This document shows, one piece after another, positions 25,842 through 33,166 of a DNA stretch of 64,000 bases (the stretch's first letter is position 1; each line of letters begins with the position of its first letter). The notes beneath the pieces were generated by a model. The model made no database searches. It had not been told where the DNA came from and worked only from the letters and a program-made list of their open reading frames with translations. The stretch covers positions 186,001-250,000 of the forward strand of contig NC_007765.1 of assembly GCF_000092045.1 (NCBI RefSeq). The letters are read 5' to 3'. The translations under genes and the position numbers were made by a program. This DNA is from Rhizobium etli CFN 42 (lineage in GTDB: Bacteria; Pseudomonadota; Alphaproteobacteria; Rhizobiales; Rhizobiaceae).

Positions 25842-26716
25842 TGTGCACCTCCCTTGCGGCCGGTCATGGCAACGAACAGCAGCCAGCTCAGAACGATCGT
25901 GACATACAGCGTCAGCAGCGACATGGCCGCACCGTAGCCGTAATCGGTTTTCGGAAAGACGTTGATCCAGATATGAAGGCCGATGAACCGGGTCGACTCG
26001 GCCGGACCACCCTTTGTCAGCATCCAGATTTCGTCGACCGAGCGCAATGCATCCATCAGCCGGATGAAGACGGTTGTCAGCAGCACCGGTTTCAACATCG
26101 GCACGATCACGTACCAGAAAATCTGCAGCTTGTTGCCGCCGTCGATCTGCGCCTGTTCGAGCGGTTCTTTCGGCAAGGCGGTCAGCCCCGCCATGAGCGA
26201 CAGCGTAACGAACGGCGTCCAATGCCACAGGTCCATGATGATCGCCGTGACGAAGGCGTGATAGGCATTGGTCGAGATGTTGTAGTCGATGCCGAACCAC
26301 AGTTTCAGGTAATAGGGCACGATGCCGAAGCCCGGAACGCAAAGCAGCCGCCAGGTAGCGCCGACTGCAATGGGCGCGACAACGATCGGCAGCGTGTGGA
26401 TCGTGCGAAAGAACTGCCGGCCCCACAGGCGGTCTGCCATCAGTGCGCGGGCCAGAACGTAGCCCAACAACAGTTCGCTCACGACGACGAAGAATGCGAA
26501 GACCAGGGTGCGCGCCAGCGAGTTCAGGAATGTCGTGTCAAAAACGAGGCTGCGATAATTCTGAAGGCCTGCCCAGCGCAGGGTGGGGTCGACTGCGTTG
26601 GTGTTCCAGTCGAAGAAGCCGACATAGAGAATGTAGATGAAGGGAACGAACCCGACAACGAACAGGATTAGCGTGGCTGGTGTTAGAAACAGCCATCCGA
26701 TGTTGGATTGTCTCAT
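25838..26716 (-). CDS. Polyol/sugar ABC transporter permease (MalF-type)
   Basis: A 292-residue permease with six predicted membrane helices. The first is [20 protein letters not shown]. Its EAA-like loop reads [24 protein letters not shown], where the usual EAA is EQA, as in many MalF/SmoF relatives. ATG 26716 has GGAGCGCAGG. It follows the binding-protein gene after a 129-bp gap containing a strong stem-loop. Together with the MalG-type permease it forms the membrane pore. Confidence 0.92.
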   Translation of the reverse strand: MRQSNIGWLFLTPATLILFVVGFVPFIYILYVGFFDWNTNAVDPTLRWAGLQNYRSLVFDTTFLNSLARTLVFAFFVVVSELLLGYVLARALMADRLWGRQFFRTIHTLPIVVAPIAVGATWRLLCVPGFGIVPYYLKLWFGIDYNISTNAYHAFVTAIIMDLWHWTPFVTLSLMAGLTALPKEPLEQAQIDGGNKLQIFWYVIVPMLKPVLLTTVFIRLMDALRSVDEIWMLTKGGPAESTRFIGLHIWINVFPKTDYGYGAAMSLLTLYVTIVLSWLLFVAMTGRKGGAQ

Positions 26717-26817
26717 CCTGCGCTCCGTCAGATCGTCCTTGACACTTATTCGCCTGCAGCGTCGCGGGCAGGCCCGCAAACCGCAGTCAGGAAAGGGGCG
26801 GTCACCTTGCTGAAGGC

Positions 26818-26843
26818 GACCGCCAGCCGCTTGGGAGGCGGTC
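26818..26843 (-). other. Stem-loop behind the binding-protein gene
   Basis: GACCGCC pairs perfectly with GGCGGTC around a 12-nt loop, 2 bp past the stop codon of the solute-binding gene. On the transcribed strand no U-run follows, so it probably protects the upstream mRNA or partly attenuates transcription into the permeases instead of ending it. Confidence 0.5.
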
Positions 26844-26845
26844 TT

Positions 26846-28276
26846 TTACTTGCGGTAGCCGAGCTTCACGAGTTCAGCTTCGGCTGCCGTGGCGGCCTGG
26901 TCCAGCGCATCGTCCGGTTTGATCTCCCCGACGATCGCTTTGTAGATGAACGGCGCGACGACCTGCAGAACTTGCGCGTGGAACGGGAACGGCGGAGCTC
27001 CGGCGAACAGCTTTCCGTCCTCACGCATCAGCGTGTAATAGCCGTTCATCTTCTTGTCCTGATCGACAATCTTGGGATCGTGGTAGGTCGAGTTCATGAC
27101 GATGCGGGAGCCGGCCAGCGCCCAGTCGGTCTGCACCGAAGCCTGACCGATATACTGCAGGAACAGCAGAGACGCGTCCTTGTTCTTGGACGAATGCGGG
27201 ATGCCGAACGCGCCACCATCGTAATAGCCGATATATCCTTTGCCGGATTCGGCTGCTTCCATGACACCCGCCTCGACCGGGGGCAACGCTACGCCCACCT
27301 TGCCGACGACGGTCGATTTGCTTTCGTCGGTGGCGATCCACGCAGCATTTTCACCGTAGACGAGGCCTTGGGCTGCGCGGCCGGCGGCAAATGTCCCGGC
27401 AACCTCATCCCAGGTGGAAGACGTCGATTCCGGCGGCGCGTATTTCAGCAGGCCGACCCAGTAGTTGAGCGCCTTCTTCGCGGCGGCGGAGTTCATCTGG
27501 CCGCCGTTCGCTTCGGTGGCCGCGAAGGTCTTGCCATCGATGCCCCAGTTGTAAACGCCGAAGGTCGGCGCGACCGACTCGAAGAATTCGTAGAAGGCGG
27601 CGGGGTGGCTCGACGAGGCCTGTACGGTGGTTCCCCAGAGCTCCTTGTCCGCGCCATATTCGGTGAAGAACTTGGCGATCTGGGTATACTCGTCATGCGT
27701 CGTCGCGGGCTTCAGATCCGCACCGGTGGAATCCTTGTAGGCTTTCTGGATCGCCGGATCATCGAAAAGATCCTTGCGGTAGAGGTAAGGCTTGATGAAT
27801 GCTTCCATGGGGACGCCCATGACATTGCCCGACTTCGGATCCTTGAAATAGTTCAGGAAAGTGGTGAAATTCTCCGGCTTGAAGTCCGGCGAAGCGATCT
27901 TCGCATTGTCGGCGAGCGACTTGGTAATATCGACGAGGAAGTTGCGGGCCAGATACGTATAGACGATGTCCTGCTCGATATAGACGAAGTCATAGATGCC
28001 GGTATTGGCCTCCATGTCCTTGATCGCCTTGTCGTACATCTGGTCCCAGGATGTGGCCTCGAATTCGACCTTGATGCCGGTCTCTTCTGTGAACTTGGGA
28101 CCGAGCACCTGCTCGACATATTTCGACGCTGGGGTCGATTCCGAGATGCCCCGGATGGTCGCGCCCTGATAGGGCTGGGCGGCAGTTTTCCACCAGGAAT
28201 CCTGAGCAAGAGCGGTCGAGCTCCAAAGGCCAAGCGAAATGAAGCCGACGCCCACGGCTTTGACGAAACTGTTCAT
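26846..28276 (-). CDS. Solute-binding protein of the polyol ABC transporter
   Basis: A 476-residue periplasmic binding protein (extracellular solute-binding family 1) with a signal peptide ([20 protein letters not shown]) and the family segments [19 protein letters not shown] and [17 protein letters not shown]. First gene of the polyol operon and divergent from the AraC regulator. ATG 28276 has GGAGGAGAAC, the best ribosome site of the operon, consistent with the excess of binding protein usually needed. Ligand inferred as a polyol from the dehydrogenases downstream. Confidence 0.9.
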   Translation of the reverse strand: MNSFVKAVGVGFISLGLWSSTALAQDSWWKTAAQPYQGATIRGISESTPASKYVEQVLGPKFTEETGIKVEFEATSWDQMYDKAIKDMEANTGIYDFVYIEQDIVYTYLARNFLVDITKSLADNAKIASPDFKPENFTTFLNYFKDPKSGNVMGVPMEAFIKPYLYRKDLFDDPAIQKAYKDSTGADLKPATTHDEYTQIAKFFTEYGADKELWGTTVQASSSHPAAFYEFFESVAPTFGVYNWGIDGKTFAATEANGGQMNSAAAKKALNYWVGLLKYAPPESTSSTWDEVAGTFAAGRAAQGLVYGENAAWIATDESKSTVVGKVGVALPPVEAGVMEAAESGKGYIGYYDGGAFGIPHSSKNKDASLLFLQYIGQASVQTDWALAGSRIVMNSTYHDPKIVDQDKKMNGYYTLMREDGKLFAGAPPFPFHAQVLQVVAPFIYKAIVGEIKPDDALDQAATAAEAELVKLGYRK

Positions 28277-28445
28277 TGTTCTCCTCCATTTGGATCGCAA
28301 AATCGGTCCGGTTGTGCGTGCTAAACTCTCCTCCGACACGCTCAACGGACCACAATAGTTGTAGAAAGAACGGATGGACACAAGCGCGGCCGTTGCGCAA
28401 TACTGATACTCTCATGCGCGAAATGCCGAATATAATCATGAATTT

Positions 28446-28462
28446 TTGTGTGCATTGCACAA
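28446..28462. promoter_or_regulatory. TTGTG-N7-CACAA inverted repeat, divergent polyol promoter
   Basis: A perfect 5-bp inverted repeat lies between the binding-protein and AraC genes, 74 bp before ATG 28520. It is a candidate operator for the regulator. AraC proteins more often use direct repeats, so the binding factor could be another protein. Confidence 0.35.
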
Positions 28463-28519
28463 TCGAATATTGATTGGCAGCGCAACGAGCATCGCGGGAA
28501 GCACTGGAGGATGTCCGCA

Positions 28520-29446
28520 ATGTCAGTTATTTCGCCGACCGTCGCGAGATTTGAATATGTCTTGACCGGCGCAGACGAGTCGTTCCTATGGCGGCGCGAC
28601 GACTATCCGTGGGAACGCAACGTCTGGAATTTCCACCCGGAGGTGGAGATCCACTATATTCCCAACGCCAGCGGCGTCCTGCTTGCGGGCGATCACGTCG
28701 GCGCGTTCACGCCGGGCCATATTTCCGTCATCGGCAGCAACCTGCCGCACGACTGGGTGACGCCGCTCGGACCGAATGAGCGCATTCCAGGACGTGACAT
28801 CGTCATCCAGTTTGCGCCGGCCAAGCTGGAGCAGGCTTCGGCCTTCCTGCCGGAACTGGCGGGGCTGCGTGACTTTCTTACCCGCGCAAAGCGGGGGCTC
28901 TCCTTCAAGGGCCGGGCGCGGGAACAGGCGGAGGCGCTGATACTCGACATGGAGTTCCAGACCGGCTCGGTGCGGCTTTCGACCTTCCTGTCTTTGCTCT
29001 CGCTGCTGCGGGACACTGACGAGTTCGATACGCTGTCTTCAGAGGCTTATGTGCCGGACCTGAGCTATGGTTCGCTGGAAGCCCTGCAACAGGTCTTCGC
29101 ATATCTCTTCGCCAATCTGTCGGAGGACATTCGGTTGCCTGATATGGCGCGCATGGTCGGCATGAGCGACAGCGCCTTCTCGCGATTCTTCAAGAAAAAC
29201 AGCGGCCACAGCTTCACCGACCACGTCAACAAGCTTCGAATCTGGAAGGCGGGTCAGCTATTGACCGATACCTCTATGCCGATAACCGACATCTGCTTCG
29301 AGGTGGGCTATCGCAATCTGTCAAATTTCAACCGGGTGTTTCTACGTCACCATAACTTGACACCGACAAAATACCGGAAACTGTCCACCAACCGCAGAAC
29401 CGTTCCGTTAACTCAGACAGCGACAGATCATATGCCTGTGCAGTGA
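28520..29446 (+). CDS. AraC-family regulator of the polyol operon
   Basis: A 308-residue regulator. Its N-terminal cupin-like domain (WNFHPEVEIHYIPNASGVLLAGDH ... GSNLPHDWV) should sense the ligand. The C-terminal AraC DNA-binding domain has two HTHs (LPDMARMVGMSDSAFSRFFKK and ITDICFEVGYRNLSNFNRVFLR). It is divergent from the transporter operon, which makes it the likely polyol-responsive activator. ATG 28520 has GGAGG nine bases upstream; ATG 28511 is too close to it. The last ~20 residues run up to the edge of the duplicated mosaic, whose homology begins 4 bp after the stop codon, so the natural C-terminus may have been altered. Confidence 0.88.
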   Translation: MSVISPTVARFEYVLTGADESFLWRRDDYPWERNVWNFHPEVEIHYIPNASGVLLAGDHVGAFTPGHISVIGSNLPHDWVTPLGPNERIPGRDIVIQFAPAKLEQASAFLPELAGLRDFLTRAKRGLSFKGRAREQAEALILDMEFQTGSVRLSTFLSLLSLLRDTDEFDTLSSEAYVPDLSYGSLEALQQVFAYLFANLSEDIRLPDMARMVGMSDSAFSRFFKKNSGHSFTDHVNKLRIWKAGQLLTDTSMPITDICFEVGYRNLSNFNRVFLRHHNLTPTKYRKLSTNRRTVPLTQTATDHMPVQ

Positions 29447-29449
29447 GTG

Positions 29450-29783
29450 GCGACGGTCCTGCGGCACGCCGTCATTGAGCTCCACCATGCCGTTCTGCAC
29501 CTCGATGGCGCAACACACGGCGTCTACCACGCTGCCGAATTCGACCAGCGCACCATCGCCGGTTCGTTTCACCACCCGGCCATGATGGACGGCGATCGTC
29601 GGATCGATGAGATCGCTGCGCAGCGCCCGCAACCGCGCCAGGCGCCGGGAAGCCTGCTCTACCCAACTACGTGTGAGTCCATGATTGCAGCCAGCTTTCG
29701 GATCTCGCTCATGGCGCCGTCTCCTCGCCTTCGGGATGACAGGGAGGCAGAGGGCAAGAAGGAAGTTTTGGCCTGTGCGGAGA
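29450..29783 (-). pseudogene. Decayed copy of the cyclase gene 5' end and promoter
   Basis: Aligns collinearly with 20512-20863: the upstream sequence, ribosome site and first ~100 codons of the class III cyclase gene. The start region is readable (MSEIRKLAAI), but the next stretch is altered, with a stop soon after and an ~18-bp deletion. The following VVKRTGDGALVEF segment is in frame only locally. The copy ends at the codons for QDRR, four bases past the AraC stop codon. It lacks most of the catalytic domain and all of the TPR part, so it cannot be functional. Confidence 0.88.
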
Positions 29784-29910
29784 GCGATCTTGGTTGCGAT
29801 TGAGCTAGACGCAGCCAACGTTGTTGGCCTCTCGCTCTAACTGCTCTTTCAGTCTCGCCGAGAGGTTTTTTGAGCACCTGTCGTTCGCTTTGGGGAAGGA
29901 CGACGCCGCT

Positions 29911-30263
29911 CCGGCCGTTTGTCCCCGGCGGAAAAATTGCGGGCGGTCTCGAAGAGGTAGCGGTCGACCCGCTTCAGCGGGTTGAAGGCTTCGAAGGGGT
30001 TCTGCAGAACCGGCTGGACCTCCTTCAGGAAAGCCTTGCGTTCGGCTCTGTTCTGGATGGCGACGGTCTTGCCGGCAAATTGCAGCTCGCCTTCCGTCGG
30101 TTCCGTCTGGCCGAGGATCATCGCCGCGACCGTCGATTTACCGGAGCCGGATTCGCCGAGGATCGAGAGGATCTCGGGCTCACCGCCGATTTAGAAGCTG
30201 ACATCCTTGACGGCGGTGATCAGCCGCCGGCCGAGCATGCCGCCCTGGCGGTAGATTTTCGTC
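29911..30263 (-). pseudogene. Decayed internal copy of the oligopeptide ABC ATPase gene
   Basis: Aligns with 36533-36882, the N-terminal ~120 codons of the ABC ATPase gene (from KIYRQGG to the NFSAG region), at clearly high identity. The reading frame is broken by a TAA replacing the Glu codon of VSFELGDEPE, and the part after the Q-loop is missing. The Walker A GESGSGKST codons survive. The 5' end of the parent gene (start codon) is absent and replaced by the promoter copy at 30271-30360. Confidence 0.88.
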
Positions 30264-30270
30264 CAGGTTG

Positions 30271-30360
30271 GCGGGGATCATGCTGACGCTTCGGATTGGC
30301 AAAAACTGGCCGAAGCGCGTATAATCCTTGACTATCGCAGTCAACTAATTTCCAGGTGCA
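30271..30360 (-). repeat. Copy of the promoter and start codon of the adenylation-fusion gene
   Basis: Aligns with 5708-5799: start ATG and first codons (MIPA), promoter and the TTGAC-N7-GTCAA palindrome (here 30328-30344). Read on the minus strand it now leads into the ABC fragment and encodes only a 33-codon frame. Arms of the palindrome are conserved while the spacer differs. Confidence 0.85.
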
Positions 30361-30550
30361 TTACCGCGCCCGGGGCAACTGTGCGGTTCCCTGGCATGCG
30401 CCGCGGCGAGCCCTTGCCGGTCGCAACGGCGGCCGTTTCACCACGGCGGCGAGACCAGCCGTGCAGCATTGATACCTTCCGCGCCGATCCGGTTGCAGCC
30501 GATGTCCGATCACCAGCGGAAATGGTTGCCTGTTGACGCTTCCGTAATCA

Positions 30551-30572
30551 CGGCAAGCGCCTTTGCTTGCCG
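30551..30572. other. Perfect hairpin upstream of the GGDEF gene
   Basis: CGGCAAGC and GCTTGCCG form an 8-bp stem with a 6-nt loop, followed on the plus strand by GGCGGCTCTTTTCTC. It sits 64 bp before ATG 30637 and could be a terminator for upstream read-through or a leader structure. Confidence 0.4.
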
Positions 30573-30636
30573 GGCGGCTCTTTTCTCATAGGATTTCTGC
30601 GCCATCTCTTGCCAGGGCAACCAGACAGGGTCCGGT

Positions 30637-31533
30637 ATGGACGAGACAATCGAACAGCTTCTCCATCTTTCCGCACAGACGGAAACGTTGATGGCGGTCT
30701 ATGATGGCGATGACCGGCTGCGCTATGCCAACAGCGCCTTCCGCGCGGCCTATTTCATCGAGCCGGAGGAAACGCCGCTCTGGCCGGATCTGATGCGGCG
30801 CAATTTTGAGCTCGCCCGCGGCACCGTCATCCGCACGAATGATTTCGAGGAATGGCTGCGCTCCACCCAGTCGCGCCGCGGCAAGATCGGCTATCGCGCC
30901 TTTGAGACGGATCTTGCCGACGGCCGCTGGCTGTGGATGACCGAGGCGGTGCAGAAGAACGGCTGGATGCTCTGCATCGCCAGCGACATCACCCGTCTCA
31001 AGGTCCATGGCCGCACCGTCCGGCAGGATCGCGACCAGGCAATCAAGGCTTCCTATACCGACGAGCTCACCGGCGTTGCCAACCGCCGTTTCGTCATGGC
31101 GCGCGTCGAAGACATGGTTGAAGCCGCCCGGCATGGCAACAGCGGCTGCCTCGCCGTCTTCGACATCGACAATTTCAAACGCATCAACGACCGGCTCGGC
31201 CACCACGCCGGCGATCTCGTGCTGCGCGATTTCGCCCACCGCATCCATCAGAATGTCCGCCGCAACGATTGTTTCGGCCGGGTCGGCGGCGAAGAATTCC
31301 TCCTCGTCATGCCGGCCACCGGCCCGGAAGACGCCCTTGCCATGGTCGAGCGCATGCTGACGGTGATCCGCTTCTCCCGGCCGCTGCCGGACTCGCCCGA
31401 CTTCAGCTACACGTGTTCTGCCGGCATCGCCGCCTGTGTGCCGACGGATAGTGCGTCGGAGCTTTATCGGCGGGCGGATCAGGCGCTGTATGACGCGAAG
31501 ATGAGCGGGCGGGATAGGGTGAGGGCGGCATAG
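30637..31533 (+). CDS. PAS-GGDEF diguanylate cyclase
   Basis: A 298-residue soluble enzyme making c-di-GMP from two GTP. Residues ~10-125 are a PAS-like sensor (TLMAVYDGDDRLRYANSAFRAAY ... WMLCIASDITRLK). Residues ~135-298 are a GGDEF domain starting at DELTGVANRR. The active-site loop is GGEEF (217-221), a functional variant, and the product-inhibition I-site RRND (208-211) is exactly five residues before it, so feedback inhibition is expected. No transmembrane segment. It stands alone between the duplicated mosaic and the accessory stretch. Confidence 0.92.
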   Translation: MDETIEQLLHLSAQTETLMAVYDGDDRLRYANSAFRAAYFIEPEETPLWPDLMRRNFELARGTVIRTNDFEEWLRSTQSRRGKIGYRAFETDLADGRWLWMTEAVQKNGWMLCIASDITRLKVHGRTVRQDRDQAIKASYTDELTGVANRRFVMARVEDMVEAARHGNSGCLAVFDIDNFKRINDRLGHHAGDLVLRDFAHRIHQNVRRNDCFGRVGGEEFLLVMPATGPEDALAMVERMLTVIRFSRPLPDSPDFSYTCSAGIAACVPTDSASELYRRADQALYDAKMSGRDRVRAA

Positions 31534-31814
31534 GGCGACAATTTGGACTTATCCGCTGAGGCAGGACACAATGCCGACTACATCCGGATGCTCGCTCGCA
31601 GCCAGATCTCTGAGCTGGCGGAGCCGACGCGTGTTACACCGGCCAAGGCCGCAACCAGGATTAAACATCTAAGCGGTTTCATCAGGTTCATTTAGGAAAC
31701 GCAATAGATGCATGTACTTCACCTAGTCGCATTTAGGCTAGTTCGCCTCGCCCCAAATGGGGAGATGCGGACATGCGAAAGCTGCGCGGTTGGGTTCAAG
31801 TATCAGTCGCGGGC

Positions 31815-32606
31815 TTAAGACGATGGCGGTAGCGCACGCAGTCTCTCCGCTACAACGTGACTTCTCCACGTCTGCGGACTTCTACCTCCCTCAGACATGA
31901 GCGCTCGCTCGACTTGGCCGGGAGTCCACGCGCCACCCATTCGCGCGCTCAACAATTCCAGACCTCTGCAGAACCTGTCATAATCTTCACCCGTATTAAC
32001 GTCGCTTACCCGGGAGTTGACCCTTCGTTCGACAGTCTTGCCGTCTGCTTTCCAGGTCACCGTCTCATCCATTTTTACGACATTCACACCCGCGATCAGG
32101 TTCATGGAAAGCCCCGCCCACTGGTCAAGAATGTAACCTTTGCCGGGTGTCTCGGGCATGAGGAAGTATATTAGTTTCGTGAAGTAGGCCGGTCCCAGTC
32201 CCAGCATGGCCTTTTCTTTCTTTTCAGCCCTGAGACTGGCGAACTCGTCGAAAGCCGCACGGCGCGAGAGACCGCCAGCCCTGATTCGTTTTGCAACGGC
32301 TAACCAACGGGCGGCGCTGCGTTGAAAGAGGCGGTCGCGGTTGGCGCGATGCATGCCACCCCAAGCTAAGACACTTACACATAGATCGTCGATACAGGTC
32401 TTTTTGTCAGCAGACATTGCCAGGAGTTGCGCCCGGTTGGTCGTGCGAGCTAGATCTTTACAGCTCAGACCATGCTCTGAACCCTTGACCTCGGCGAACC
32501 ACTGGGCAGGGCTGCCTCCCTCTTCCGCGTCAGTATCAAAAGTAGGGGGCGACGAATAAGCCTTCGCGAAAACCAAAACATGCTTTTCGACTAGATTGAG
32601 GGTCAT
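31815..32606 (-). CDS. OGG-like helix-hairpin-helix protein, possible defence gene
   Basis: A 263-residue protein I cannot place with certainty. Residues 130-165 resemble the helix-hairpin-helix core of 8-oxoguanine DNA glycosylases: EKAMLGLGPAYFTKLIYFL then GYILDQW. A hairpin glycine motif with a preceding lysine (K132) and an aspartate (D161) sit where OGG has catalytic Lys and Asp. The rest has no match I recognise. OGG-fold proteins occur as accessory genes in some bacterial defence systems (for example type IV CBASS). It lies downstream of the HEPN-STAND gene on the same strand, across a 560-bp gap, in a visibly A+T-richer stretch, which suggests transfer. The ribosome site is weak. Confidence 0.5.
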   Translation of the reverse strand: MTLNLVEKHVLVFAKAYSSPPTFDTDAEEGGSPAQWFAEVKGSEHGLSCKDLARTTNRAQLLAMSADKKTCIDDLCVSVLAWGGMHRANRDRLFQRSAARWLAVAKRIRAGGLSRRAAFDEFASLRAEKKEKAMLGLGPAYFTKLIYFLMPETPGKGYILDQWAGLSMNLIAGVNVVKMDETVTWKADGKTVERRVNSRVSDVNTGEDYDRFCRGLELLSARMGGAWTPGQVERALMSEGGRSPQTWRSHVVAERLRALPPSS

Positions 32607-33166
32607 TTTAAAAGCCGTAACAAGTGGATGAAATCGGAGACCAACGTCGGAGTCATCTTCCCGGAAGAGCTGAAAACCTGCTCGTCAGAAATGAAGACAA
32701 TCCGTTATGCTGCCAACAATACCCGGTCTCTCACACTGATACGCCAAGAGAGACTCTGCCAGATCTTTTTCCCTGACAGATCTACGTCACCGAAAAAAAT
32801 TCTGAATACAGCTTTTCACCCATCCTATTGTATTGGCTCACTCCAACAGCTTGCACGGCTTCCTCATTAAAGCGAATCAACTTTCAATCCAAAGTACATC
32901 TTGGAAGGTTAGCAATTGCAATGCATCTATCGTGAAATTCGATTGGATTAAGCGGGTTGAAGTTTGTCGTCCCCACGAAAGGAGCTATCGCGGCTTAATG
33001 GCGTGACCGTGAGACGGCATGGACAACAATTGGGGTATGTGTGGCGGTCATATGATCGACCGCAAGACCTCACCCTCAGCAATTGATCTGAACTCTGTGA
33101 TAATCCCGGACTTGTCCAGTGAGCCGAGGGCAGACGTCGGCGAGGCAACGGATGAATATATAACGC
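32607..33166. other. 560-bp A+T-rich gap in the accessory stretch
   Basis: No convincing gene. An 80-codon open frame at 32628-32870 (+) has no family resemblance and is not supported. The region may hold a promoter for the OGG-like gene or a small RNA, but I see no clear signal. Confidence 0.4.

Noticed and set aside
29408..29818. 136-codon cyclase-like frame as a real gene
   Set aside because: It is a deleted, mutated copy of the gene at 19018-20790 and lacks most catalytic residues.
32628..32870. 80-codon plus-strand frame in the accessory gap
   Set aside because: No similarity, no clear ribosome site; treated as non-coding.
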